Shown piece after piece: positions 43,564-52,775 of a stretch of DNA of 64,000 nt. This DNA comes from Paenarthrobacter sp. JL.01a (GTDB lineage Bacteria; Actinomycetota; Actinomycetes; Actinomycetales; Micrococcaceae). The DNA is taken from contig NZ_CP104877.1 in NCBI RefSeq assembly GCF_025452095.1, positions 3,906,001 through 3,970,000 on the forward strand. Reading direction: 5' to 3'. Numbering within the stretch: the stretch's first letter is position 1; each line of letters opens with the position of its first letter. Both the position numbers and the translations under genes were made by a program. The notes under the pieces are model-generated. The model did not search any database. It was not told the DNA's origin and was given only the letters and a program-made list of their open reading frames with translations.

Positions 43564-44451
43564 TCACGCTTCCGGTATCACCATGGCGAAGCGCTCAGGC
43601 CGGGCGACGTCCGGATCCGGCCCGTTCCGTATACCCCGGTCCAATCCGTCGATGGCCTCCAGTTCGCCGCTGCTGAGTTCGAAATCAAAGACGTCGAAGT
43701 TCTCCGCGATCCTTGCAGGGTTGGTGGACTTTGGGATGGCCGAGCGGCCCTGCTGAAGGTGCCAGCGGATCATGACCTGCGCCGGCGTCTTCCCGTGGGC
43801 CTGTGCGATGGCAGCGATCGCGGGCTCCGCCATTACGTTCTGCCGCTCTTCGCCCCAGCCCGGGTAGAAGGTGATCCCGCCGATCGGCGACCACGCCTGG
43901 GTGAGGATTCCGTTGTCAGCGTCGGCGGCCTGGACCTCCGGCTGCGTGAAGTAGGGGTGAAGCTCGATCTGGTTCACCGCCGGCACAACGTCCGTGGAAG
44001 CGAGCAATTCCTTGAGATGGTGCGGCATGAAATTGCTGACCCCGATCGCCCGGACACGGCCGTCGGACAGCAGCTTCTCCAATGCCTTGTAGGCCGCGGT
44101 TGTCTGGTCGAAACGGTCCGGAGCGGGCTGGTGCAGGATGAAAAGGTCCAGGTAGTCCACACCGAGCTTTCCCACGGCTTTGTCCCAGGCATGGAGCGTC
44201 TGATCGTAGCCGTAGTCGCTGACCCAGACCTTTGTCTCGATGAAGACATCCCGGCGGTCCAGTCCCGATGCGCGGATACCTTCGCCGACCTCCCGTTCAT
44301 TCCCGTAGGCCGCCGCAGTGTCGATATGCCGGTAGCCGGACGCGAGCGCCGCCTGAACTGCCGCCGTCGTTTCTTCCGGGGCGCTTTGGAAAACGCCCAA
44401 GCCGAGCGCCGGCATGGTCACGCCATTGTTGAGAGTCAGTTCACTGTTCAT
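43564..44451 (-). CDS. Aldo/keto reductase
   Basis: A 295-residue NADPH-dependent reductase with the AKR tetrad in GYRHIDTAAAYGNEREVG (Asp, Tyr), IETKVWVSDYGYDQ (Lys) and FILHQPAPDRF (His). IPKSTNPARIAEN is the cofactor site and IGVSNFMPHHL the family signature. The ATG at 44451 follows GGAG; a longer frame upstream was rejected. It is close to the 2,5-diketo-gluconate reductase group. The divergent XRE regulator probably controls it. Confidence 0.92.
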   Translation of the reverse strand: MNSELTLNNGVTMPALGLGVFQSAPEETTAAVQAALASGYRHIDTAAAYGNEREVGEGIRASGLDRRDVFIETKVWVSDYGYDQTLHAWDKAVGKLGVDYLDLFILHQPAPDRFDQTTAAYKALEKLLSDGRVRAIGVSNFMPHHLKELLASTDVVPAVNQIELHPYFTQPEVQAADADNGILTQAWSPIGGITFYPGWGEERQNVMAEPAIAAIAQAHGKTPAQVMIRWHLQQGRSAIPKSTNPARIAENFDVFDFELSSGELEAIDGLDRGIRNGPDPDVARPERFAMVIPEA

Positions 44452-44567
44452 GCTCTCCACGCTATTCACGGCAACGCACGCCTGGGAGTGCACACTATTA
44501 CCTCCCTGCGTTCCCAAGTAACGGCAGTCCCTCCCTCGCGGAACCCGGGCAGCGTAGCGTTGCAGGC

Positions 44568-45449
44568 ATGACCCACAGTGACGACGTGCGAAAGTTCCTG
44601 ACCTCGCGCCGGGCGCGGATCACGCCCGAGGCCGCCGGCCTGCCTGCCTACGGCGGGAACCGCCGCGTTGCCGGGCTCCGCCGCGAGGAGGTGGCGATGC
44701 TTGCCGGGATGAGCATCGATTACTACATCAGGCTGGAGCGGGGGAATCTTTCCGGCGCGTCGGACAGCGTCCTGGAGGCGCTCGGCCGCGCTTTACAGCT
44801 TGACGACGCCGAAACAGCCCACCTTTTCGACCTCGCCCGCGCGGCAGGCGCCGCTCCACGCGTGCGTCGCAAGCGAAGCCCCCGCACGGTCCGCCCAAGC
44901 GTTCAGCGCGTCGTCGATGCAATCACGACGGCGCCGGCCTGGGTCCGCAACGACCGCGGCGATGTCTTGGCCTCCAATGAACTGGGCGCAGCGCTGTATA
45001 TGGACTTGATGGCCGAGGAGACCAAGCCGCCGAACAGCGCCCGGTTCACCTTCCTGAATCCGAAAGCCCGGCAGTTCTTCGCTGACTGGGAGCGCAGCGC
45101 GGACGACATCGTTGCCGTGCTCCGGTCCACTGCCGGGAAGAATCCCTATGACCGGGACCTTACGGACCTTATTGGGGAGCTCTCCACCCGCAGCGAAGAA
45201 TTCCGCATCCGATGGGCCCGTCACGACGTGAAGTACCACCGGACCGGCAGGAAGCACCTTTATCACCCGGTCGTTGGGGACCTGGACTTGAGTTTCGAGG
45301 CGCTCGAGCTCGCGGCCGATCCTGGGCTGCGTATCAACGTGTACACGGCAGAACCGGGAACGCCCTCCGAAGACGCTTTGAAGGTGCTCGCCAGTTGGGT
45401 GGCTACACAACGTGACGCCGCGCAGGCTCCCGTCGAGGAAAAGAGCTGA
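44568..45449 (+). CDS. XRE-family regulator with MmyB-like ligand domain
   Basis: A 293-residue regulator. Residues 35-80 form an XRE helix-turn-helix (VAGLRREEVAMLAGMSIDYYIRLERGN). The C-terminal part (WVRNDRGDVLASNELGAALY; RFTFLNPKARQFFADWE; HPVVGDLDLSFEALEL) is the MmyB-like ligand-binding domain found in many actinobacterial regulators. Such proteins often sit next to a reductase or dehydrogenase they repress, matching the divergent aldo/keto reductase here. The GNAT gene follows 23 bp downstream on the same strand. Confidence 0.9.
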   Translation: MTHSDDVRKFLTSRRARITPEAAGLPAYGGNRRVAGLRREEVAMLAGMSIDYYIRLERGNLSGASDSVLEALGRALQLDDAETAHLFDLARAAGAAPRVRRKRSPRTVRPSVQRVVDAITTAPAWVRNDRGDVLASNELGAALYMDLMAEETKPPNSARFTFLNPKARQFFADWERSADDIVAVLRSTAGKNPYDRDLTDLIGELSTRSEEFRIRWARHDVKYHRTGRKHLYHPVVGDLDLSFEALELAADPGLRINVYTAEPGTPSEDALKVLASWVATQRDAAQAPVEEKS

Positions 45450-45472
45450 GCCGGAGCACCTACGCTTGAACC

Positions 45473-45913
45473 ATGCCTGACTTTGTCCTGCGCCCGGCCG
45501 CAGACACCGACGCCGCCTGGATTGCCGAACTCCGTGCCGTGGTGATGCGTCCTGATCTGGAACGGCTTGAGCGCTTCGACCCCGTCCGTGTCCGCGAGCG
45601 CTTCCTGAACTCCTTCCAGCCGGAGCACACGTACATCATCCATTCAGACGGTGTCGACGCCGGGGTGATCGCTGTCCGGCCTGAACCGGACGCGCGGTGG
45701 ATAGAACATTTCTTCATCGCACCCGCCCATCAGGGCAAGGGACTTGGCGGGGCCGTATTGCGCCACGTCATGGCTGCATCGGTGGACGAGCGGCCCTTCC
45801 GGCTGGATGTGCTGCAAGGTAGCCCTGCCCGTCGCTTGTACGAACGGCACGGCTTCACGCTGGAATCCGAGGACGCGATCGATGTCTTCATGGTGGCTCC
45901 GGGCAACAGCTGA
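45473..45913 (+). CDS. GNAT-family N-acetyltransferase
   Basis: A 146-residue acetyltransferase with the acetyl-CoA loop in FFIAPAHQGKGLGGAVLRHVMA and a C-terminal LYERHGFTLESEDAIDVFM. The N-terminus FVLRPAADTDAAWIAELRAVVM is standard for GNAT proteins. It lies 23 bp after the XRE regulator and may be cotranscribed. The acceptor is unknown. Confidence 0.88.
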   Translation: MPDFVLRPAADTDAAWIAELRAVVMRPDLERLERFDPVRVRERFLNSFQPEHTYIIHSDGVDAGVIAVRPEPDARWIEHFFIAPAHQGKGLGGAVLRHVMAASVDERPFRLDVLQGSPARRLYERHGFTLESEDAIDVFMVAPGNS

Positions 45914-45985
45914 CCACAGCTGCACCGGAATGCGGTAACCTCAGCACACCACGCGGCTTCGACGCGACACTTTCCGGGGGGAAAA

Positions 45986-47191
45986 ATGGGGATCTTTCGA
46001 GCGCGCACTCCAAGGCACGCAAGCACCATCGCATTGTCAGTTGGTCTCTTTGCCTCCGGCCTCCTGGCTGCCGGACCAGCCACGGCCGACTACCAGCCCA
46101 CGCCTTATATCGACGGGGTTCCGTATGTCGGTTCCGAAATGCGCCGCCAGTACAACTACGACTACTGGGGTTGCAAAAATCCTGACGGCTCCGGCGACGG
46201 CATCTCCTTGGAGTGGCTGCGGGACGGCGAAACACTTCCCCAGGAGCGGCAGGGCGAAACCTTGCGGATCTTGCCCGAGGACCTGGGCAGCCGCATCTCT
46301 GTGCGGGTCCATCCCTTGACTCCCGGTGAACCCGGCTGTCCCACCGGCACCCAGCTCAGCCCTGGGACGACTGCCATGAAGGCTTCTTCCCGCGCCATGG
46401 GCTGGACGGGGCGGGGCAATTTCGAACCCTTGGCACGGACACATGACGGCCGGCTCATCCTGTACCCGCGGACCTACACCTACTACAAGGGCTCCTGCGA
46501 AGGTCCTTGCCCCGCATACTGGGGTTCATGGGACGAGCCCCGGCAAGTAGGCGCGGGCTGGAACATGTTCAACATCGTTTTCTCGCCCGGTGATTTCGAC
46601 GGCGACGGGTTCAATGATCTTCTCGCCAGAAACGGTGCGGGCCAGTTGTTCCTCTACCCCGGCGACGGCGAGGGTGGCTGGCTCCCTACCCGGCAGGTCG
46701 GCTCGGGATGGAACATTTTTGATTCGATTGTGGGCCCGGGCGACTTCAACGGCGATGGCAGCAATGATGTCCTGGCCAGGACTCCCGGCGGCGATCTCTA
46801 CCTCTACCCCGGCGATGGCAATGGAGGCTGGCTCGCACCGTCCAAGGTGGGCTGGGGATGGCAGGTCATGGACAAGATCATCACCAGCGGCGATATGAAC
46901 GGCGACGGCACGGTTGAGATCTTCGGACGGGACCACAACGGCGGCCTTCATCTGTACCCCACCGACGGCCAAGGAGGATGGGGAGTCCCGGCGTTCATGG
47001 GCGGCGGTTGGAACACTTTCCAGGACGTGTCGGGCATGGGCAGCTTCGCCCATCAGAAGTACAACAACCTGGTGGCCATTAACCAGAACGGCGATCTTGT
47101 GCTCTACTCCACGGGTGCGGCCACCACAGCGTTGTATGGGCCATACGGGCCTGTCGGCAACGGCTGGAACGTGTTCCGGGAACTGCTGTAG
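45986..47191 (+). CDS. Secreted VCBS/FG-GAP repeat protein
   Basis: A 401-residue exported protein; GGGGGG precedes the ATG. A signal peptide (RHASTIALSVGLFASGLLAAG then PATA) is followed by an Ig-like segment with SGDGISLEWLRDGETLPQ and a Cys pair. From about residue 140 there are four to five repeats of the form GW-N-F-GDFDGDG-ND-LAR-GGDLYLYPGDG-GGW. These are FG-GAP/VCBS calcium-binding blades that likely close into a beta-propeller. The role is probably extracellular binding; no enzyme domain is seen. It stands alone, convergent with the monooxygenase operon. Confidence 0.85.
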   Translation: MGIFRARTPRHASTIALSVGLFASGLLAAGPATADYQPTPYIDGVPYVGSEMRRQYNYDYWGCKNPDGSGDGISLEWLRDGETLPQERQGETLRILPEDLGSRISVRVHPLTPGEPGCPTGTQLSPGTTAMKASSRAMGWTGRGNFEPLARTHDGRLILYPRTYTYYKGSCEGPCPAYWGSWDEPRQVGAGWNMFNIVFSPGDFDGDGFNDLLARNGAGQLFLYPGDGEGGWLPTRQVGSGWNIFDSIVGPGDFNGDGSNDVLARTPGGDLYLYPGDGNGGWLAPSKVGWGWQVMDKIITSGDMNGDGTVEIFGRDHNGGLHLYPTDGQGGWGVPAFMGGGWNTFQDVSGMGSFAHQKYNNLVAINQNGDLVLYSTGAATTALYGPYGPVGNGWNVFRELL

Positions 47192-47282
47192 CCCTCACCG
47201 GAAGGACACCCTAGAGTGGCTGCCCCAACACCGTGAGCTGCAACGCGACTGTTCCGTGGTCCTCATCCACCGGACCAGCCGA

Positions 47283-47378
47283 GAAATTCTGCCGGATCAT
47301 CGCCAGGAGCAGCGGAAACAGCCCCCGTGATTCCGGGGCTTCGTTCCCGTCCGTGGGGAATGATCCAGCAGAATTTTC
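47283..47378. repeat. Nested inverted repeat between convergent genes
   Basis: AAATTCTGCCGGATCAT (47284-47300) and ATGATCCAGCAGAATTT (47360-47376) are inverted with one mismatch. Inside lies a second hairpin, AGCCCC (47320-47325) with GGGGCT (47335-47340). It fills the 198-bp gap between the VCBS gene and the monooxygenase gene and may act as a two-way terminator. It is unrelated in sequence to the ACCCAACTAGGGG repeats. Confidence 0.7.
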
Positions 47379-47389
47379 CAGCCTCTTCA

Positions 47390-48733
47390 TCAGACCTGCA
47401 CTGAGTGTTCGGAGCGCACCGGGGTTTCAAGGCCAAGGTTTTCGCGCAGCGTAGTGCCTCGGTACTCCGTGGGGTAGACACCGCGTTCCTGGAGCTCGGG
47501 GACCAGGTGGTTCACGATGTCGTCCAGGCCCGTAGGGATGAGCCACGGCGAGATGTTGAAGCCGTCCACAGCACCGACGCGGGCGTACTCAGCGAGGTGA
47601 TCGGCCACCGCCGAGTAGGAGCCGGTGAACGTGGAGTCGATGCGCGCAGTCTTGGACGTGACGAACTGGCGGATGGAGAGCCCCTTGTCCTTGGCCTCGG
47701 CACGCCATTGGTCGGCCAGCTGGCGCGCCTTGGCACCGTGGAATCCACTGCCGCGCGTCTCTGATGTTTCTTCCACCACGGGGTCGATCTCCGGAAGCGG
47801 ACCATCGGGGTCATAGGAGGACAGTTCACGGCCCCAGAATTGCTCCAGGTACGCGATGGCCTGCTGGGGCCCGATCTGCAGGCTCCGGACCCAGGCCTTC
47901 TTCTCCTCTGCCTCCTCCGGGGTGGCCGCCAGGATGAATTCACTGGCAGGCATGATCTGCACGGCGTTGGCACCGCGGCCTGCTGCCACCGAACGGGCAA
48001 CAATGTCGCGGCGGAACTCGACGGCGTCATCGAACTTGGGATGCGCCGAGAAGATGACGTCTGCCTGCCGGGCAGCGAAGTCCCGGCCCTCGGGTGAGTC
48101 GCCGGCCTGGAAGAGCACGGGACGGTACTGGGCGCTGCGCGGCAGGCGGGGAGTCACGTCAACGGTGTAGTGCTGGCCTTCGTGGAGCACAGGCCGGGCA
48201 GGACCCTCGGCAGTTTCCCACGAGTCCCAGATCCGCTTGGCTGTCTCAACAAAAGCTTCTGCATGCTTGTAGCGGTCGGCATGGTCCAGATAGCCGCCGC
48301 GGCGGAAGTTGGCTCCGGTCCAGGCGTTGTCCGTGGTCACCACATTCCATGCCGCCCGGCCACCGGAGATCAGGTCCAGCGAGGACAAACGGTGTGCCAG
48401 GTCCGCCGGATCGTTGTAGGTGGTGTTCTGGGTGGCCACCAGGCCGATGTTCTTCGTCACCGACGCCAGGGCGGCGAGCATGGTTTGGGCATCGGGCCGA
48501 CCGGCCACATCCAGTGCGTGGGGACGCCCCAGGTGTTCGCGAAGCCGCAGCCCTTCACCCAGGAAGAAGGCAGCAAACTTGCCGCGCTCAGCGGTTTGAA
48601 CGATGCGGCGGAAGGATTCGAAGTCTGTCTGCGAACCGGATTCCGCTGCCTTCCAGACAGTGCCTGAGTTGACGCCCTGGAAGAAGATGCCGAACTGGAT
48701 CTGGCCGCTCGGCTGGAAAATATCGCGTGTCAT
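47390..48733 (-). CDS. NtaA/SnaA/DszA-family FMNH2-dependent monooxygenase
   Basis: A 447-residue two-component flavin monooxygenase. Characteristic segments are IQFGIFFQGVNSGTVWK, NTTYNDPADLAHRLSSLDLISGGRAAWNVVTTDNAW, HEGQHYTVDVTPRLPRSAQYRPVLFQAGDSPEGRDFAARQADVIF and DGFNISPWLIPTGLDDIVNHLVPELQERG. The family oxidises sulfur or nitrogen compounds with FMNH2 supplied by a separate reductase, which is not encoded here. B. subtilis YtnJ/CmoJ, acting on N-acetyl S-modified cysteine, belongs to it. It is last in the minus-strand operon that starts with the ABC permease at 54652. Confidence 0.9.
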   Translation of the reverse strand: MTRDIFQPSGQIQFGIFFQGVNSGTVWKAAESGSQTDFESFRRIVQTAERGKFAAFFLGEGLRLREHLGRPHALDVAGRPDAQTMLAALASVTKNIGLVATQNTTYNDPADLAHRLSSLDLISGGRAAWNVVTTDNAWTGANFRRGGYLDHADRYKHAEAFVETAKRIWDSWETAEGPARPVLHEGQHYTVDVTPRLPRSAQYRPVLFQAGDSPEGRDFAARQADVIFSAHPKFDDAVEFRRDIVARSVAAGRGANAVQIMPASEFILAATPEEAEEKKAWVRSLQIGPQQAIAYLEQFWGRELSSYDPDGPLPEIDPVVEETSETRGSGFHGAKARQLADQWRAEAKDKGLSIRQFVTSKTARIDSTFTGSYSAVADHLAEYARVGAVDGFNISPWLIPTGLDDIVNHLVPELQERGVYPTEYRGTTLRENLGLETPVRSEHSVQV

Positions 48734-48741
48734 GGTGGTCC

Positions 48742-49794
48742 TTAGTTTCCTGTTCCGGAGGCGGTGGTTGCGTAGCGGTTCTGCGCCGGTCCAAGGCCCA
48801 GCAGATCGCGGAACGTTCCATCCTGGAGGGGTCCGAGCAACGAACCGCTGCGACGCAGCCCGGGAAGGACAAGACGGGAAAGTTCCTCAAGATCCACGTC
48901 CACGGCAGCAGGGTGCAGACGGATGCCATCGGCTTCGCCCAGCAAAACGTCCAGCAGCTCGACGAGTCCCGCAGCCGGTCCGGCATAACGTGCCCGTCCG
49001 CTTTCCGGCAAAGAGGCCACGCGCGCTTCCGCAGCCTGCCCGCGCGCGTCCAGGACGACGTCGAGCTCGGCAACAACGGCCAGCGAACCGCCCAGCCGAG
49101 CACGGACATCGCGGATCTCGGCGGTCAGCAGCCCGGGCGTGGGCGCGGACACCAGAACAGCGTCAACAGCCTCGACCGGCACCAGCCCTTCGCCCACCAG
49201 GGACGCGGCGGCCAGCACGGGCAGCTGTCCCTGCAGGGGCCTTGGAATGATGGACGGTCCCTTCACCGAATAGGGCGCGGCGGCGAAATCGGCAGGGGTT
49301 TCGAAGTCCGCGTAGTGAAGCTTGTCGACGTCCAGGTAGCGGCCCGTGGCGACATCGCGGATCACAGCATCGTCCTCCCAGGAGTCCCACAGACGCCGCC
49401 CCACTTCGATGGACGCCGCGGCTTCCTGCGCGAGTGCCTCACCTGAGACAAAAGAGCGTCCGACGGCGGCAGCGGCCTCAGGTGACTCGTCCGCGGTCGC
49501 GATCCACCCGGCACGGCCTCCGGAGACGTAATCCAGGCTGGCGAGCTGCGTGGAGATGTGAAAGGGCTCCGTATAGACAGTGTCCACTTCCGGCACCACG
49601 GCGATGGTCCGGGTGATCGGGCCGGCGAACGCAGCGCGCTGGAGGGCATTGGCGCGTCCGGCGCGGGGTGCGTCCTGGAACGTGGCTACATGGAAGCCGG
49701 CGGATTCCGCGGCGAGGACAGCCCCGGCGAGGTCCTGGTATCCGGCCCCATCCAGTTCGATGGCCAGGAATCCTGGGGTATGGGAGATGCTCAC
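48742..49794 (-). CDS. LLM-class flavin monooxygenase (divergent)
   Basis: A 350-residue luciferase-like protein from the GTG at 49794, overlapping the DUF1684 stop (GTGA). It shows FLAIELDGAGYQDLAGAVLAAE, FHISTQLASLDYVSGGRAGWIATAD and VGRRLWDSWEDDAVIRDVATGRYLDVDKLHYADF, recalling the NtaA family. The second half is shortened and Ala/Leu-rich. It may partner the monooxygenase at 47390, eight bases downstream. The substrate is unknown. Confidence 0.82.
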   Translation of the reverse strand: MSISHTPGFLAIELDGAGYQDLAGAVLAAESAGFHVATFQDAPRAGRANALQRAAFAGPITRTIAVVPEVDTVYTEPFHISTQLASLDYVSGGRAGWIATADESPEAAAAVGRSFVSGEALAQEAAASIEVGRRLWDSWEDDAVIRDVATGRYLDVDKLHYADFETPADFAAAPYSVKGPSIIPRPLQGQLPVLAAASLVGEGLVPVEAVDAVLVSAPTPGLLTAEIRDVRARLGGSLAVVAELDVVLDARGQAAEARVASLPESGRARYAGPAAGLVELLDVLLGEADGIRLHPAAVDVDLEELSRLVLPGLRRSGSLLGPLQDGTFRDLLGLGPAQNRYATTASGTGN

Positions 49795-50612
49795 TTCTGG
49801 TCCTGACGTTCGTAGGGAATCTTTTCGCCGGCTTCGATGGCCACGGGCAGCCGGTTTTCGGCAGGCGGCAGCGGGCAGGTGGCGAGGTCCGTGTAGGCGC
49901 ACGGCAGGTTGACCGCGCGGTTGAAGTCCAGCGTCACGGTGCCATCAGCGGCGGGTGTCACGGACAGCGACCGGTTCGCGGCGTACGTGGTCTTTCCGGA
50001 AGTCTGGTCCGTGAACAGCACGGACAAGGACCCCGGTGCATACCCGTTGAACGCGGTCAGTGCGAGCTCCTGCCCGGCAAGTTTGAAACGGATTTCCCCC
50101 GGGGCTTCATAGACATGCTGGATGCCCTCGACGGCCGCACCCACGGTGGTCTCACGCGGCGCCTCGAACGGGACAAAGGTCCCAGCCACGGCAAACGCCG
50201 CATTAGGGGTGTACGCGGGTGTGCCCTGGTACTCCTGGAGCAACGCGTTCTCCGGGTTCCTCGGGCGCACGATGTACTCGCCGCCGCGCTTGGCCACCTC
50301 GATCACGGTGTCTCCGGATACGAGGTTGATGCCGCCGCGTTCCGCGATCGGCCCGAGCCCAACGCTGCCGCTGAGCCCAACTCCGTCCTGCAGCAGGCTT
50401 TCGCCCGCCTCAAGTTCAACACGTACGACGTCGTCTGCCGCGCTCCAGGTTCCCGGCGCACCTTCCAGCCGGGTCGGCTCAGCGGTCAGCCAGTGAAGGT
50501 GGGTGACGGCCAGGAAGCCGTGCGGGTGGGCGCGGTGGCGTTCGTGGGCTGCGTGCCACTCCTGCCATTCCTCGTCGAAGGCTTCGAGCGCGGTTTCAGT
50601 GTGCGTAGACAT
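49791..50612 (-). CDS. DUF1684 protein
   Basis: A 273-residue DUF1684 protein, recognised by the C-terminal block VTLDFNRAVNLPCAYTDL-ATCPLPPAENRLPVAIEAGEK and the N-terminal WQEWHAAHERHRAHPHGFLAVTHLHWL. The conserved Asn/Arg/Cys cluster suggests a ligand or catalytic site, but no activity is established to my knowledge. It is encoded inside an operon of three flavin monooxygenases and an amino-acid importer, overlapping both neighbours. That placement makes a direct role in processing the imported substrate likely. Confidence 0.85.
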   Translation of the reverse strand: MSTHTETALEAFDEEWQEWHAAHERHRAHPHGFLAVTHLHWLTAEPTRLEGAPGTWSAADDVVRVELEAGESLLQDGVGLSGSVGLGPIAERGGINLVSGDTVIEVAKRGGEYIVRPRNPENALLQEYQGTPAYTPNAAFAVAGTFVPFEAPRETTVGAAVEGIQHVYEAPGEIRFKLAGQELALTAFNGYAPGSLSVLFTDQTSGKTTYAANRSLSVTPAADGTVTLDFNRAVNLPCAYTDLATCPLPPAENRLPVAIEAGEKIPYERQDQK

Positions 50613-51762
50613 GTGCGGTGTCGCTCCTGTTCAAGGCGTGGTCGGCGGTGACGGCTGCTGCTGCGTCCGGTTCGGTGGCCCCGGCAAACTCCGGACGGCC
50701 ACCGAACGGATCCCCGGACTCCCAGAGAGTGGTGGGGGCGGCCGAACGAACGGCCGGGATGACTTCCAGGGCAAACCGCTCCAGGATTTCCAGCTGCTTC
50801 TCGAAGGGAAGGGTGGTGGGCAGGGAGATCGACTGGAGATCGTGGTTGTACAGCGAGTGGTAGCTGAGGATCTTGTCGATGACCTGCTCCGGGCTTCCCA
50901 CCAGGGCGGGCCCCTCGGCAACCGCGTGTTCGATGTCCCGGAAGGGCGAGTTGTTGCCGGGGACGTTGCGCCCGGCGGTCAGGCCCTCATAGACGGGACC
51001 GTACTGGCGGATGGCCTCCTGCGTGGTGTCCGCGATGAATACCCCGCCGGCCCCGCTGCCAGAGCCAAGGTACTGGTGCCGCGGATCGTGGCCGTGGCGT
51101 TCGTACTCTTCACGGTAGTGGTCGATCAGGACCTTGTAGTTCTCCCGCGGCTGGATGGCGTTGGCCGTGAACAGCGGGTCGCCCCACTTGGCCGCGAGCG
51201 CAGCGGACGTCAGGGTTGTAGCCGAGCCGTGCCAAATCCGCGGCGACCCCGCGAAAGGGCGCGGCGTCGTCGTCGTTGGTTCGGTGAGGGCGGGCCGGAA
51301 GCGGCCGGTCCAGGTGACGCTTTCCTTGCGCCACAGAGTCCGCAACAGGGCGTACTTCTCGGCCAGGAGCTCCCATTGATCGTCCAAGGACAATCCAAAC
51401 AACGGGTACTGCAGTACCTCGTTGCCCTTGCCGATCACCAGTTCAAGGCGGCCACGGCTCAGCTGGTCGATGGTGGCGTAGTCCTCGGCGACCCGCACGG
51501 GATCCAGCACGGAGAGCACTGTGACCCCGGTCTGGAGGCGGATGCGGCTGGTAACGGCAGCGATCGCGGCGAGGACCGTCGTCGGGGACGATGAGACGAA
51601 CTCGCCGGCGTGGCGTTCCCCCACGGAGAAGCTGTCGAAACCGAGTTCCTCCGCGCGGCGGGCCGTCTCCACCACCTGGTTGAGCCGGTCAGCGGTGGAG
51701 ACGATCTCCCCGGTCACCGGATTCTTCAGGTGGGGAATGATGTCCAGGACCTGGAATTTCAT
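50596..51762 (-). CDS. LLM-class flavin-dependent oxidoreductase
   Basis: A 388-residue luciferase-like monooxygenase: FQVLDIIPHLKNPVTGEIVS, FDSFSVGERHAGEFVSSSP, IRLQTGVTVLSVLDPVRVAEDYATIDQLSRGRLELVIGKGNE, and WHGSATTLTSAALAAKWGDPLFTANA. It belongs to the group that includes B. subtilis YtmO. Its start overlaps the SBP stop (ATGA) and its end overlaps DUF1684, showing a tightly coupled operon. It probably hydroxylates or cleaves the imported compound. Confidence 0.88.
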   Translation of the reverse strand: MKFQVLDIIPHLKNPVTGEIVSTADRLNQVVETARRAEELGFDSFSVGERHAGEFVSSSPTTVLAAIAAVTSRIRLQTGVTVLSVLDPVRVAEDYATIDQLSRGRLELVIGKGNEVLQYPLFGLSLDDQWELLAEKYALLRTLWRKESVTWTGRFRPALTEPTTTTPRPFAGSPRIWHGSATTLTSAALAAKWGDPLFTANAIQPRENYKVLIDHYREEYERHGHDPRHQYLGSGSGAGGVFIADTTQEAIRQYGPVYEGLTAGRNVPGNNSPFRDIEHAVAEGPALVGSPEQVIDKILSYHSLYNHDLQSISLPTTLPFEKQLEILERFALEVIPAVRSAAPTTLWESGDPFGGRPEFAGATEPDAAAAVTADHALNRSDTAHVYAH

Positions 51763-52766
51763 TTGCCCGTTCCAAAGTTTGCTTCGGTGACGGTCTTGGA
51801 TTCGGGGACGGCTTCTTCGGAAAGGCCCCAGCGTTCCAGGACCTTGGCGTAGGTGCCGTCCTTGATGGTGGAGTTCAAGGCGTCGGTGATGGCCGGGGCC
51901 AGGCCGTTGCCCTTGAGCGTAGTGGCTGCCACCAGGGTCTCGGACGGCCAGCCGGCGTTGACCTTGCCAACCACCTTGAGGTCGTCACGGGTGTTCTCGC
52001 GGTAGGTCACGGACGGGTACGGAGCGAGGTTCAGGTCGGTTCGGCCCGAGGAGAGCGCCAGGATGGTGTCGGCGTCGGAGGAGTAGTACTGCAGCGTGGC
52101 CGGGGCCTTGCCCTTTGCCTCGAGTTCCTTGTTCCAGGCCAGCAGGATCTTTTCCTGGTTGGTGCCGGAACCGACGGAAATCTTGAGGCCCGAAATGTCG
52201 TCCGAGCCCTTGATGTCGTAGCTGGAGTTCTTCTTCGCCTCGAAGCCCATGAAGGCCGCGCGGTAGGTGGAGAAGTCGAACAGCTTCACGCGTGCGGCGT
52301 TGATGCCCACGTTGGAGAACACGGCCTCGAAGTCACCGGACTGTGTCTTCAGCGGCCAGTTCTCCCAGGATGTCACCTGCAGGTCCAGGTCAAGACCGAG
52401 CTTGTCGGCCACCAGCTGGGCGATGTCCACCTCGACGCCGATCGCGGTCTTGTCGTCCGTGGCGTGGAAGGACAGAGGGATCGAACCCGCGGTGGTGGCC
52501 ACGGTCAGCTTGCCGTCCTTGGCGATGGCTGCGGGAACGGCAGCCGCGGCGGCAGTGTCCTTTTCGCTGCGGATGCGGTTCTGGTCCACAGAGGTGTTGT
52601 AGACGATGCCGTTCTTGGCGGCTTCGGATTCCGGCTTGGCTGCCGACGCCCCGGGATCGGCGCAACCGGCCAGTACAGGAAGGACGACGGCGGGCAGCAC
52701 CGCGAGCGACAGGAGCTTGGTTTTGCGTGTGGAACGGATGGTGGTGGAGCGGGTGGTGCGAAGCAT
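51759..52766 (-). CDS. ABC substrate-binding lipoprotein of monooxygenase operon
   Basis: A 335-residue SBP_bac_3 lipoprotein with a basic start (TTRSTTIRSTRKTK) and a lipobox ending VLPVLAGC. The binding domain includes DGKLTVATTAGSIPLSFHATDDKTAIGVEVDIAQLVADKLG, DFEAVFSNVGINAARVKLFDFSTYR and VGSGTNQEKILLAWNKE. It is the paralogue of the orphan SBP at 39992. It lies nine bases after the ATPase gene and should deliver substrate to the permease at 53687. Confidence 0.9.
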   Translation of the reverse strand: MLRTTRSTTIRSTRKTKLLSLAVLPAVVLPVLAGCADPGASAAKPESEAAKNGIVYNTSVDQNRIRSEKDTAAAAAVPAAIAKDGKLTVATTAGSIPLSFHATDDKTAIGVEVDIAQLVADKLGLDLDLQVTSWENWPLKTQSGDFEAVFSNVGINAARVKLFDFSTYRAAFMGFEAKKNSSYDIKGSDDISGLKISVGSGTNQEKILLAWNKELEAKGKAPATLQYYSSDADTILALSSGRTDLNLAPYPSVTYRENTRDDLKVVGKVNAGWPSETLVAATTLKGNGLAPAITDALNSTIKDGTYAKVLERWGLSEEAVPESKTVTEANFGTGK

Positions 52767-52775
52767 GAAGGGGTC

